Assembly (NCBI GenBank): GCA_033032175.1 | Contig: CM065324.1 | Span: forward strand, 1,860,001-1,924,000 | DNA length: 64,000 nt | Direction of reading: 5' to 3' | Source of the DNA: Saturnia japonica | Taxonomy: Eukaryota; Arthropoda; Insecta; Lepidoptera; Saturniidae | Part shown: positions 1-12,051 of the stretch, in pieces | Layout: each line of letters starts with the position of its first letter | Position numbering within the stretch: position 1 is the first letter of the stretch | The notes under the pieces: model-generated | What the model saw: the letters and a program-made list of their open reading frames with translations, nothing else | Databases searched by the model: none | What the model was told of the DNA's origin: nothing | Made by a program: the position numbers and the translations under genes

Positions 1-139
1 ATTTGAACTGTTTTAAAGTAGTTTTTAATTCAAAAAAATAATTTATTTTATTACGTAGACACTGTGGATTTTTAGTAGATAGATAACAAAAAATGTTATC
101 AAAAGTTCGAGATAAATTTCATCGATCATAATTAATTAA

Positions 140-228
140 TTATAATTTTGTATATCGTAACTGATATCATTAATCAGTTTAAATGCATTTATCAGTTTAA
201 GTTTTACATCCAATCCCAAATTAGCAAA
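140..228 (+). promoter_or_regulatory. putative core promoter of SP1
   Basis: A TATA-like stretch (GTATAT, 150-155) lies about 24 nt before an arthropod-type initiator TCAGT (174-178). A second TCAGT is at 192-196. GATA-type motifs (GATAAC, GTTATC, GATAAA) occur between 75 and 117, and similar motifs precede SP2 and SP3. Lepidopteran gut genes often use GATA sites, so gut expression is a guess. Start-site data are lacking. Confidence 0.35.
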
Positions 229-3200
229 ATGGCGAAGTGGTGCGCGGTCGTGTTGCTAACGGTCCTAGCAGGGGCTTTGGTAAATACCTTTTTTTTGTTG
301 TAAATGCTCAGTGAAATAACTGTATCAAAAATGGCAGGCTAACAGTCGTTGCTGTCCTGTTTGAATATAACCATCTTCTAATTGACCAACGAATCTTTGG
401 TATTGAAATCCATTATTACTGACATTATCGAGTGGTTAATTATTTTATTTTACAGTGTCTTATGATGATTTTGATGTTCTAAGAAAATGGTGGCTTTATT
501 GGCGTAGTCAAAGGAGGGGAGGGAGGGAAGGTGTAGCAAGGTTGGCACTGCCCCCCTTACAAGACTCATTGCCCACCCTACAAAAATCAACAGTATTGAA
601 GGAATATACCGATTTTATTCATTTCATTTTGAAAAAAATTTATTTAGCGTATAGCGGCTGATCAGATGCTGGTTGCCTCGCCTAGAAAAATCCGCTAGCT
701 ATACTAATGGGTGGCTTCCTTGTTAGAACTTTCCAGGGAGTTTTCGTGGCATCTCAGAATTCAGGGTCCATGTTATTTTATCCAATCCACTTCTCTTGTG
801 TACCAAATATATTATGCAAAATTCCACATAAATTACACAATGTAAGAGCGAAATAAAGCAAACTTATCAACATAAAATAAAAACTACTACATGCGGTGCC
901 GGACTAAGAAAGTTTACCTACATGAAAATCTCTATCGTGAAGTCTCTATATTTTATATACTTACCTACATAAAACGGATAAAATATATTGTTTGATTACA
1001 AAAAGCGATCGCGCTGAAACTATTCAATATATCCAGAGGTTGTTAAGTGATGCCAATGCTTCGACTAGACGAGTCTGTTGGCTGTCTATTCACTGTGGCA
1101 CTACTTTCTTCTTCAAAAGCCAAGATATTATCATATAACAGTTTATTTTTCTTATATCTGTTTCAGGTCGCTGGAGAAGAACTTGCTGGACGAGGTAAAT
1201 TTATTCTCATGTAAAAATCTTGAAATCTTTTGGGATGAGATCGAAAAAAAATTTTTTTGCAGGTGCTAGGATCGTTTCAGGATGGCCAGCTCAGGAAGGC
1301 CAGTTCCCCTACATGATGTACTTGCGAGGCGTAAACGTCCACGGCCACATATCCTCGTGTGGCGGGTCGATTATCCACCAAAACTGGGGCATGACTTCAG
1401 CTAGATGCACTGCTGGGTAAATAATCATTATTATTTTTATATAACCATTAAAAGTAATAAAAAGATTGAAATAGTTTTTAAACCTTGACTGCAAGGTTCA
1501 ATGCAAGGTTGACTCTAGGTATTGAATCGAACTAAATTAAAGTGCAACAGCATTTATTCGAACAAAATCCGTCGTTTTTCCTTGCTCCAACTCAACGTAT
1601 TTCGATATGAGCCATTGTAGTTATTATATTATTACATACATACCATCACGCCTGTATTCCCCGGAGGGTTAGGCAGAGGTGTACATTAATGTACACCTAC
1701 AGTTCGTCGAATATGTTTTTAGGTCCCATGTAATAGGGGGCGAGCCTATTGCCATTAATCGGACACAAAGCCAAACTCCGAACTGCTACTGAGAATTTCA
1801 TAGGACACTTTGCTTTGCTCGACCTGGATCTCTAACCCAGGACCTCGAGCAAAGCAGTCGCGCTTGGGACCACTAGGCTAATGAGGCACTTATATTATTA
1901 TATATTGTATTATTATAATATATTATAATGTTATTTTAGTTGTAATAAACAGGCAGGCCAGCATGACAGTGACGATCGGCGATGGAGTACTGATCCCTCA
2001 GTGGTCGTCGTTGTTTTAGGATTTTACTGTGGTTACCATCTGGTATAGTGCGTCGGCATTGACGAGCTATTATAAAAGTAAGATGAAGTAAAAGAAAGTT
2101 AAAGAGAGGTAGGGAGCGGAGAAGTTTCTTTGGAGATTTCATTCTACTTGTGCAGTCTGACTGGTGGGATAACTTCACCCTACAAAACATTGCAGCCGAA
2201 TAACCTAGTGTCGTGTTACTGCGATGGTTAGGGTTTCCAGAGCTCCTTGGGTGGGGAAGGTCGGTAATAAGTGTGCTGGTGATGCCCATGGTATTGCAAG
2301 CGTCCATAGGGTAGCCGCTTACCATCAGGCAGGTCATATGCTTGTTTGCTACCTTTTTTGTACACAAAGAGTACATAGTACACCAGTTGTAAATAGAGTG
2401 CAAACATGGCCAGTATTTCGTACTATCAATTTGATTATTTCTTTCTCTGATTATTCTCTCAATTGTGAAATTCAGTGGCAGGATAAGAAATAGAGTGTTA
2501 AGAGAAAGTTGTGGTGTGAAAGAAGATATAGTTACACGGATTGAGAAAGGGATGCTTATATGGTTTGGGCATGTTGAGAGGATGAATGAAAGAACAATGA
2601 CTAGACAGAATTATAAGACGAGCGTTGGAAGAGGAAGGCCTAGACGAACGTTCTACGATTAAATCGGGGATGTTCTGAAGAAAGTTCAGGTCAAGAGTAC
2701 TCTCTAAACCGACGAGCATGCTTGAAAAGATTGATGAATGTTGAAGAACCGAAATATGTTTACCAGGATCGTAGCAAGTGGAAGGACGTGGTCTCTGCCT
2801 ATATCGTTGGGAAGGAGGCTTGATTTATGTATGTACATATTCTTATGTTATATACAGTCGATTGAACTTGATGATACGCGCTGGTATGGTGAACATTAAT
2901 AACCCTCGCGTCTACATCGAGACAAACACTTACTTCACCGCTCCGGAGTATATCGACGAGCTCCAGCCCATCAGCCAACCGCATGACATCAGCGTTGTTC
3001 GCTTCCCTCAGGCTATCACTTTCAACAGTATGTATTCATTTATGTTTTTTTTATACTAGCACGGTAAATCCGGGAGTTGACAACTTATGAAAATTGTTTA
3101 AACACTTTATGTTCAAAATAATACCTAATATAGAATAAAAATGGATGAAAAATATTTTTTAATCTAATTAAAAAGTACACCACAAAAACGATGCATTATG

Positions 3201-6200
3201 GTCCCGTGACGTCACGTTTTCTAATAGGCGTTTCAAATCACATAACTCACAGACAAAAAATATTAATTTTCCAAAGCGAAAAATAAATAAATAAAAAGTA
3301 CTTTTTATCTATAGACCAATATTTACTAAATAATAATTTACTTTAATCTTGAAACATACAGTCAACTCGCGGATTTACGGTACTGTCTCTGGTTGTAAGC
3401 ACGTTATAATCCAAGCACAACGGCAACCACCGAGAGATCTAAATCCATCGGCGGTCGCAGCCGTCATGCCCACCTGCATTAATTTAACTAGATATGCACA
3501 GGCTGATCCCAAAACGATACACGCAAAAGCGAGTCACTATGACGGACTTTTCACCACATGCATTACCTCGTACGTTGCTCAGCAGGGTGCACCACATACA
3601 CTCGGATCTATAGATGTAATTCGACATCCCTTCTTAAACCCTACAAACAGCGATACAACCATCTGATATCAAGTCAATAGTCAACAGTCATCTTTAGAAT
3701 TTTTTACACGGATTTGCCGGCAAATTCCTGGCGACAGTTGTCTAGATAGAATCTATCCAGATAACTTGAATTATGTATACACATAATTTCTCACTCATCA
3801 TTATTAGTAGTTAGAATTATTGGGACCTAACTGAATAGATACTAAATAGCTACTGGAATGTCGATAAATTTTTCGTTAGATTGTCAATTATTAACCGATT
3901 TAAAAAAAAGACGGAAGTTACTCAATTCGAATGTATTTTTTTATGGATGATCAGCCTAAATTCTTTGTTTATGAAACGATTTGGATGTTTCTTTTTTTGT
4001 TGTTTGTACCTCGAGGATGTTTTCATTTTAATTTCACTAGCATTGAATGTTATTTTTCGGAGATACACCAGGGAACTAAGAATAATTGAAGTTGGTTTTC
4101 CTTTTTGGGTAAAGATTGACTTGCCATAACGTCTGTTTCGAAATATTTTAGGTTTCGTACAACCGATCCGTTTGATGCGCTCCGCTGACATGAATAAAAA
4201 CTATGCAGGAGTCCGTATGACAACCGCCGGGTGGGGAACCACTTGGGGCAACAACTGGGAAGTCGGTAAGATCTATTTCGTACTATTTATTAAATTACTA
4301 TGAATTATGTTATATAAATAAATAGCTGTGCCCGCGGCTTCACTCTCGTGTAATACAGAATGCCATCGATTGGGGACACGCGCAAATTTTGATACCCCAA
4401 CTCCCAGGTATTTAAAAAAAAAAGGATTTGTTGTGGGTGACCCTTAGAAGATAGACATAGTAAGCCCTCGCTGACTTTATGTAAGTCGTTTTAAGATCAA
4501 CAACTTTGTGCTACATTGTTTTGATATATCTCTTAAGGTTTACTCAGCGTAAACCATTAATTAAGCGCCCCAAAATCGTCGTTATTCTGAATTTTTATTT
4601 ATTTGCGCAAAACTCTAATTCATTTTCCATAATATAAGTAGCATAAGTTACTCCTAGTAACATCAGCTATCTGCCAGTAAACATCCAGTCGAAATCGGTA
4701 CAACTATTTTGGAGATTAGCTGAAACAAACACACAGACAAAAACTAAAAATATGATTTTTTGTTATAGGTGTCGCATATCTATACAATAAATAAAATTGA
4801 AGTGTCTGTTTGTAATATCAAAATAACAGCTTTTTACTAAATGCATATGAAAGTATATACTGTTACACCCGTGGGTAATAAAAATGCCGATGATTGACGT
4901 GAAGAAGTTTTATTCGAATTATACAGTTATAAATTTCACGAACTCACAACACTGTTATTTATTTCACTGTGGTTTCGCTTCCTTTTATCACTCGATGTTA
5001 TCGCTTTATAATTCAAAAGTGAACTGCCTCGGTGCCGCGCCTGAGCCGCTTAAATATCTACACTAAACGATCGAAGAAAAATCGTAAATCATCGCTATCT
5101 TTCTCGACGTTTAGTTGCTATGCCTACTCGATGACGCAATCGAAGCCACAAGCCCTATACATGTGTGTGTAAACTACGATGTTTAAACTAACATGCGCCG
5201 CGGTTGTTTTATGACGCGAACATTATTTCGAAGTACTGAGAAGTATGTAGTTGCGCCGAGATATTTCTGGAACAGGATTTTCTCTTTTTAATCGGGTTGT
5301 AACAGGTCGTAACAATACGATACCTATAACAAAATAACCATTTTTAAAATTTTTGTTTTTCTGTCCGTCTGTCTATCTGTCTGTTCGTCGAAACTACAAT
5401 TTATTTAATAAAACACTATCTATGTAACTGACGTTTAATACCTACTTTAAAAGCTATAACTAATTTTAACTATTTTACAACAAACAAAGGAAAAGAAAAA
5501 CTATATTGTGTGACATTTGACACAGTGTTGCCAGTATATATATTGTAGTCTTTGCACAGTGTTGCCAGGTATTTAAAAACCATAAAACTAATTTACATAA
5601 ACACTGTCTGTCTATTTGTTCCGGGTAATCTCCGAAACGGTTGGACTGATTTTGACGGTACTTTCACTAGCAGACAGCTGATGTTATAAGGAGTAACTTA
5701 GGTTACTTTTATTGTAGAAAAAGAATAAGAATTCCGTGCAAATAAAAAAAAACTTGGTCATATAAGGAAAACCCACAATAAGCTAGTAATTAATATATTT
5801 TCATATGAATTTCGTAAAAGGCTGTAATTTTGATATTACAAACAGACACTTTAAATTTTATTTATTAAACATATATGTTTATTTATACGCCCTTAAATAT
5901 TTTTCTAATAATAAAAAGTTAGTAAAATGAATTAACATTATCATCACTGATGATGACGTACTTCCATCACAATGTCCGCACTGTTGAACTTATAATATTC
6001 ACTTAAAACTATAAGTCAGCATATTTTGTTTCTATATAAATGCACGTTTATTATAATAAGCAGTAGTCATTATCCATTTTTAATCAAAGCCAGTCGTCTC
6101 TTGCCGTATCAATATACCTGCTGTATTTCACGTGAACAATAAAAGTGTGTGTGTGAACTTTGTCTTTTTTTTAAAAAAAGGACCCACATACGGTCGTCCT

Positions 6201-9200
6201 AATAATAGCACGTAACTCTCAACTAAACTTCAAAATATGTCGGAAATACAGAAATTGATTATGGTTTACAGTCGATGGATCGGAAACACTCAACTGGGTC
6301 CATTTGGTGGGCGTCACTAACTTTATGTGCTTGCTTATCATGAACAACAGTTTCTTGGTTCGAGATTCCACCATCTGTGCGGGACCTTACAACGTCACCA
6401 CTCAATCCATATGCTCGGTATGTATCTTGAATATTTCACCATATTTTTAAAAACACTTGTAATTTAATCTTAAAGGGCATTTACAGTTAATAAACAGCGA
6501 GAGGAGGCCTTAAATTAGGAGGAATTAAGGGATATACTCTAATAAAACTTATAAAACAAACAACAAATCAGAATAAAAAGGCTGTATAAGTAAACATAAA
6601 AAACATTTGCCATTTAATTCCCTTCCTCCTGGGAGTAAGGAAGGAACCATGCGTATGTGTATTCAGTAATCGGAAATGTTTTCTACACTAACTAGCGCTA
6701 ACTACATAACTAGCGTAAAAAAAGAAAAAAAAAAGTCCCTCACAGAACCTATGTACCTATGTGGTGTGCACGTGTGTATGTTCATACGTGTGTAGTGTTG
6801 TATGTAGGTAGCTAAGTGATGCACGTACAGTGTCACTTATATTATAAAGAAATAACAATAATTTATTTAGTAAATATAAATATAAAGGCGAAGGAAAAGA
6901 AATATAAAATTATTAGTTAAGTTAAACTATTATAATACTAATAATGACATCACATTTGGCAATGACTATTTTTTTATAAGAATTATATGAATTATTGATT
7001 ATATCAATGTCATTGAAATGTAAATTATTCAAATTACATGTTCTTTACAGGAAAGTGTTATCAACATAATTCGTTTTGCATAAAGGCACATTACATAATA
7101 GATAATATATGGCGGAAATAGTTACTTGTGAAAGCGGAAAAGTTGGGGCTTTTTGACAACGTGTATGCATTGTGAAAATACTTTCATAGTGGCTCGCTTA
7201 GGTAAGCACGACGCGATGGCGTACTTGCAATCAGTTGATAAAGCGCAGTAATTTTGCCAGGTTTGGACTAAAAGAACATTGAGACTAAATGACTCCTTGT
7301 TTTTCTTCTTCCTAACTTGGTAACTGGTCCTCTTTATCGAAGACCGTTACTGTCATTAACTGGTGAATATTGAGCGTTCTGTCTTACGACAATTTCAGTA
7401 TCCTGACTAAATTACTTTAGTATCTACTATCGTTTTCTATTCATTTAATTGCAAATGTGTTTTTATCCACAATTCTGATAACGTCACTAGAAAATAATAT
7501 TTTATTCTAATTATAGGTACTTGTAATTTTCAAACGTAGCTCTTACATGATGACGGTTCCCTTGTTAAAAGTGTCCTGGTAGTTTCTGTGGCAATTTAAA
7601 TTGCATGTTCCTGGTAGTTAATGTTATTATAGCCCACTTCACTTGTGCACAATAACGAAAATTCATCCACAATTATATAATATAGGGTCATATAACATAA
7701 AGTATAGGAATCAAAATAAAACCTTTTACTATATTAATTATTTTTATTATATTTTTTTTTTTTCTTTTTTAGTTGGATTTTCGGTAATCCTAATTATCCT
7801 AGAAAGGAGAACGGGTCTAATTTTTTGAAATATTGAATTGTCGTCGGTCCTTGATAAATATGCCAAATTTCGAATTAATCCGATGTTTTGAGGGGAGAAA
7901 GGGAGTGTACTTATTAAAAACTAAGATAACGTTGTGGTGTTAATGATGATATGGTCACACGGATTGAAAAGGGACGCTTGGATGGTTTGGGCATGTAGAG
8001 AGGATAATGAAAGGAGAATAACTAGACAGATTTATAAGATAAGTGTGAATGGGAGCATTCGAAGGCCTAGGCGAACGTTTCACGATTAAATGGGGACGTT
8101 CTGAAGAAAGGTCACGTCAAAAGTACTGTAAACTGACAACTATCAAAAGTCTGATGAATGTTGAAGAAGTAAAAGAAATATGTCAGGGTCGTAGAAAGTG
8201 GAAGGACGTGAACTCTGCCTACCCTATTGGCAAAGAGGCGTGATTTGTGTACGTATGTACTAAAAAATCAATCTACGATCCTAATTAAAGAAGCTTCTAG
8301 AATTTATTTAATTTAATTTAGCAGCGTCATATTCATGTCGTTCGGTGTTTTATTTCTTATTCGTTCCTTCAACATAATTTAAATACGTTGGTTACAAAGA
8401 CCTTTTTAAATTATTAAAAAATGTATTCTTCAGGGTGACAGCGGTGTACCTCTCACCGTTGTTGACAATGACGGTCGCTTGACACAGGTTGGAGTCGGCT
8501 CCTTTGTCTCCGGCTTCGGGTGTCAAGCTGGTTTACCAAACGGTATGTATATCTCAAACATAGATAATATTTTTGGATCGCCAACTGCATTCTTGCTGCT
8601 TTTTTTATCGTTATAAGTTTAGCATTGTTGCCACAATCTCATCTGAATTCTTTAATGAAAAACGAATAGTATGGATTGTTTTGTAAAAAAGATAATTGAT
8701 TAACTAGGCCACCGAATGACGACGGCGAAAAAAAGTCGTTCGCGTGATCTCTTGGTTTGTTGCAGTTAGGTGCATTCCTTTTAAAATATAACATATTTAA
8801 ACTATCGATAGTTTGAATCTAGCAAACGAATGTCAAATAGTTTTAATCTATCACTCGATTAGTTGTGATCAATAGATCACATAATTTTCATGAGGAAAAT
8901 TTTGTGAATAAGTCTTGAAAAGGGTAGGATGCAACGTAGTTAACCGAATGAAAAATACTAAAAATTGTTACTTTAACTCTAATATCATAAGTTTTTTTAC
9001 CTTATATTCGACGTTCATTAGTCGAGAAACTTTATGGAGAAGAATAATTACTTCAGTAGAAAATAAATAATAATATAGGTTTCTGACGGTACTTAAGGGC
9101 ACGGAATAAATTAATTTTTCTTATGTTTTCAGGTTTCGTTCGTCCCGGTCACTACCATACATGGCTCCGTCAAGTTACAGGAATAAATTTCGACTGGACG

Positions 9201-9290
9201 TTCTCCGCAGCTGAAAATGTAAAGTCTTCTCACACTGATGCAGAAACACCCTTAAAGATATTAGAATTACCAAACAACGTTTTCGTATAA
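229..9290 (+). CDS. SP1: S1A serine protease homologue with catalytic His replaced by Arg (8 exons)
   Basis: Exons: 229-279, 1167-1194, 1263-1416, 2858-3027, 4152-4265, 6272-6417, 8434-8542, 9133-9290. All introns are GT-AG; the joined frame gives 309 aa with no stop. Residues 1-17 plus a few form a signal peptide (MAKWCAVVLLTVLAGAL). The activation site is GAR|IVSG at residue 29/30. The conserved CGGSIIH block is present, but the usual TAAHC reads TSARC, so residue 74 is Arg where His57 belongs. The Asp (residue 121, PHDISVV) and Ser (residue 224, GDSGVP) remain, as do the six core cysteines. The pocket residue is Ser. The protein should be secreted and folded but probably cannot cleave peptides. 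A binding, decoy or cofactor role is possible, as for other serine protease homologues; this is inference. Exon 2 is 5 codons shorter and exon 5 is 4 codons longer than in SP2/SP3. AATAAA lies at 9293-9298, very close to the stop. Introns 3 and 6 hold LINE relics. Confidence 0.86.
1634..1888 (-). repeat. tRNA-derived SINE, copy A
   Basis: On the minus strand the copy starts with a tRNA-like head (GCCTCATTAGCCTAGTGG), followed by a body found in three other places (30411, 40261, 54793). It lies in intron 3 of SP1. The B box is damaged compared with the copy at 40261. Confidence 0.7.
2140..2375 (+). repeat. lepidopteran interspersed repeat (copy 1 of several)
   Basis: The block runs from TTGTGCAGTCTGACTGGTGG to a tail containing GCTTACCATCAGGCAGG and GTATGCTTGTTTGC-like sequence. 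Related copies are at 9656-9890 (+), 27740-27810 (+, tail only) and 41895-42125 (-), with weaker pieces near 31560, 34100 and 58300. No coding capacity is visible. The family name is not known to me. Confidence 0.55.
2465..2842 (+). pseudogene. LINE 3' relic (reverse-transcriptase C-terminus) in SP1 intron 3
   Basis: The translation contains CGVKEDIVTRIEKGMLIWFG, then HVERMNERTMT and VGRGRPRRTF, a typical C-terminal end of a lepidopteran non-LTR retrotransposon. It is broken by a stop near 2660 and continues in decayed form to the element's own stop near 2823. A second copy lies at 7921-8268. The relic's 3' end reaches to about 15 nt before the exon 4 acceptor of SP1. Confidence 0.75.
3060..3382. 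mobile_element. MITE-like element with ~20-bp terminal inverted repeats
   Basis: The left end ACGGTAAATCCGGGAGTTGA (3061-3080) is matched by the inverse of TCAACTCGCGGATTTACGGT (3362-3381), with two mismatches. A second, more decayed copy with shared interior (including CCGTGACGTCA and CGTTTTCTAATCGGCGTTTC) lies at 63560-63915. The copy sits in SP1 intron 4, about 32 nt after the exon 4 donor. No ORF. Confidence 0.6.
3385..3570 (+). repeat. interspersed repeat with GACCACCGAGAGATC-type core
   Basis: The block holds CACCGAGAGATCTAAATCCA, GTCATGCCCACCTGCATT and GCGAGTCACTATG. The same order recurs at 51660-51845; shorter copies are at 31270-31350, 43355-43445 and 52620-52700. It is probably a SINE or LINE tail of unknown family. 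Confidence 0.5.
4320..4850 (+). repeat. interspersed repeat starting AGCTGTGCCCGCGG
   Basis: This block in SP1 intron 5 starts AGCTGTGCCCGCGGCTTCAC and ends near AATTGAAGTGTCTGTTTGTA. The head recurs at 12260 and 44285 (+) and in inverse near 28230-28340 and 46970-47095. The tail recurs in inverse at 5820-5870, 48005-48070 and 59240-59330. The middle (TTTACTCAGCGTAA) recurs at 22040. It is a common lepidopteran repeat, non-coding here. Confidence 0.5.
6622..6838 (-). repeat. Jockey-family 3'UTR relic
   Basis: This is nearly identical to 13220-13430 of the full-length Jockey copy, including CTTCCTCCTGGGAG, the GTATTCAGTAATCGG block and TAGCTAAGTGATGCACGTAC. It lacks both the coding region and the last part of the 3'UTR with the A-tail, so it is truncated at both ends. 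It lies in SP1 intron 6. Confidence 0.75.
7921..8268 (+). pseudogene. LINE 3' relic, second copy (SP1 intron 6)
   Basis: It matches 2500-2842: TGGTGTTAATGATGATATGG, GGTTTGGGCATGTAG, CCTAGGCGAACGTTTCACG, and the ending GGCAAAGAGGCGTGATTTGT. Frameshifts are present. Same orientation as the host gene. Confidence 0.7.
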
Positions 9291-9655
9291 AGAATAAAGA
9301 GAATTATTTATCTCTATATATAATTTCGTAAATATGTTTCTTTTTGTGTGGCAAGCCATATCTTCCTTAATTCTATATTAAAATTAATTACTCAAACATC
9401 ATTTTAATGCTGTTGTTTCCTACTACTGACATTATACAAAAGAAAACCAACTTCTATGGTTTTGAGGAGTTATTATGTGTATCTTCGAAGTTGAAGGTTC
9501 AATGCCAATAAAATTAAAATTGAACCACCCTTGAGTTATCCCGCTATCCAACAAAAATAATCATCCAAATAGGTTCATAAACAAACAAGTTATGCCTGAA
9601 CATTATATTTTCAACCAACTTGTAGGAGGTGATGACAGCTGTTACTTAGTTTTAC

Positions 9656-9890
9656 ATTCCTCTCCACTTAGTGCAGTCCGACTGGTGGAATACCTCCACC
9701 CTACAGAGGAATGCAGCCAAATAACATTGTGTGTTCCCACGGTTTGGTTTCAACAGCTCCTTGCGGTAGGGGGTTCAAAGTCGGCGCGCTAGTGATTTAT
9801 AGTATTACCTAGCGTCCATAGGTTACGGTAGCCGCTTACTATTAGGCGGGCCGTATGCTTGTTAACCACCTTAGTTGTATAAAAAAGATT
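9656..9890 (+). repeat. lepidopteran interspersed repeat (copy 2)
   Basis: Same family as 2140-2375, with GTGCAGTCCGACTGGTGGAA at the head and TAGGCGGGCCGTATGCTTG at the tail. It lies just after SP1. The rest of 9299-10170 shows nothing I recognise. Confidence 0.55.
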
Positions 9891-10174
9891 ATCAACTTAT
9901 TTACTAGGATTGTTGTATATAGTGAAACTTAATATTCCAAATTAAATGTAAAAATTTCCATTTTAATATCCGTGCCTTCCCAAAATTTGCCAAGATTATT
10001 AAAGATTTACAATACTTAGAACTAGTAGTGAGAGTACAACTGAAACTTAACAAGTACCCTTTACAAATATGAAGTGACTGTAAAGGATGATTAATTAGAG
10101 CGAGAGGTAGGTTTTCATCTAATCTATCCTAAACAAGAACTATCCTAAACGTACTATTTAATAAATAATTTTTA

Positions 10175-10520
10175 CTAGGTGATTTACACAGGTACATGGG
10201 TTTTGTAAGGAACCTTTTTTCTTTTTTTGCGCTAGTTAGTGTAGAAAAACCTTTCCGATTACTAAATACACATACGCATGTTTCCCTCCTTCCTCCCAGG
10301 AGGAGGGGATCATGCATATGAGTATATGTTAGTTAGCTCGAATTTGTAGAAGTAGGAAAATTAGCCAGATCGCGACTTATTCGCATGCGTGACGACCGCC
10401 CGCGCCGAGGTTCGGCCACTCTGGCACCCTCGTGCGAGTCGTCCAAAACTTTCACGGCTGAGTGCCCTCTGCGCTCGCCCCCAAGTTCGGTGAAGCTGTA
10501 AAAGCCGCAGCGGCTTAAGT
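10175..10520 (+). repeat. Jockey-family 3'UTR relic, opposite orientation
   Basis: This is the reverse complement of about 13010-13360 of the full-length element, including ACTCGCACGAGG inverse and AAAAGCCGCAGCGGCTT. It is well diverged and stops before the last ~35 nt of the 3'UTR and the A-tail. The following 10521-11088 is AT-rich with no recognised feature. Confidence 0.7.
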
Positions 10521-11096
10521 TAGACACCTTGCAATTTATTTACGTATTGGGTATTCTTTACAAAATTCCAAAGACAAATAAACATTTTTTCTCTCTAACA
10601 TCCGTATTGTTATAAATATTGGCTAACTGAACAAGTACAATCTTTACATATCTTAAAAAGTACATATAAATATATTTTTTTAAGATTATCCCATCATCGA
10701 TCCTCGAATTGTGTCATGATTGATGCATGTACTCATGAAATTCTCTGAATCTAGCTCTATATTTTCATCAAATTCCATTAACATTTACTTTTTAGAAATA
10801 TTCACAGAAATGTTTGCTGTAAAAAAAGTTATTCTATTAAAGAAAGTCAAAATTTTCGTCAAGACTTACTTTTTCACTTCACTATTTGTCAACCCCATTT
10901 ACCACTCGTGGACCCCCAAATTTTTTTTTCTCTGACTTAGACCCCTTGACTTTGAAATCTAAGGGACCCACGATCTATATAAATAAAATGATAAAGGTTC
11001 ACCGTTGTGCGCTCATCATGCAAAAATTACTGAATAGATTTTGTTTTTTTTTAATCTTACTTAGTCCCTAACTAAAAAAATTAACCATATCTTCAT

Positions 11097-12051
11097 CAGG
11101 GTTGTTGCGGATGCAGATACGGATGCGGATTTCAGGACTTTATAAAAATATTTCAACTTTAAGTATGTACATAAATAAATGAAAATTGTCGTGTTTTAAA
11201 TCTCAGGGGTTTGTGAAATAACAACAAAAATTGCAGGTAGGTACGAAAGCTAGTGCCGGTAATTAGGGCTCGCGGTTGACTGACTGGCGGCGGCCAAACG
11301 ACTTTCTTTTAAACAAAAAAAAAGAAAAACACCTATCTAGGTAAACTTGGAATGTAAAACATTATCTGAATGCAAAGTTTCATTGAAATCTTTGGATCCG
11401 TTTCCGAGAAACCAATTACATATATATATATAAAATAATTGCTCACTTAATATAATAAGATATTTTGACAACACACTAATACAGTTTTTAGTCTTACTTA
11501 TTAGCATTTTAAGGTTAGAATTTTATAATAAAAAACTTTGTTTAATAATTAAACGAAAAAATTGGTGAATTATATATTAAATAGTAATATTGGAGCCTTC
11601 TCAGCCTCTATCCTGTTCCTAAGTGTATTTGCTGGGAACACTGGTGGAGGTGATAAATATCTCTGTGCAAATCTGGAGAGAGTTTTAAGTTCAACATTAT
11701 TAACTTTCCACCAATTAAGTGAATTTTCATTCAGATCGTGTAATGTAAAATAAGTCTAGATACTGCTTTTTGTTGGTGGCGACATTTTTATTCACCTTTT
11801 CACTCAATATTTACATTGAAATATCCATCAACCACTCAAACAACTTGGATAAACCCAGTACACAAATACTGTAATTGATTCACAATGGGCAATCACGTCG
11901 ATCACTTTCACACCCTAATCACACCCTAAACACTTTCTTTACATGTCGTTACTTACTCGCTTGCGCCTTGCACTTATAAATTCGGATCCTAAAAGCTCCG
12001 CATCGATTGATGCATTTGCGTAAGCGGATGCGAATATCCGCACCATCCCTA
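11097..12051. mobile_element. non-autonomous hAT element
   Basis: The ends are imperfect inverted repeats: CAGGGTTGTTGCGGATGCAG on the left, and TAGGGATGGTGCGGATATTC read inward from the right. The element is flanked by a perfect 8-bp direct repeat ATCTTCAT (11089-11096 and 12052-12059), the target-duplication length of hAT transposons. There is no transposase ORF inside, so it would need an outside source of enzyme. Confidence 0.72.

Noticed and set aside
1220..1420. Short open frame read as its own gene
   Set aside because: It is exon 3 of SP1 read through from the intron; the acceptor at 1262 and paralogue alignment set the true limits.
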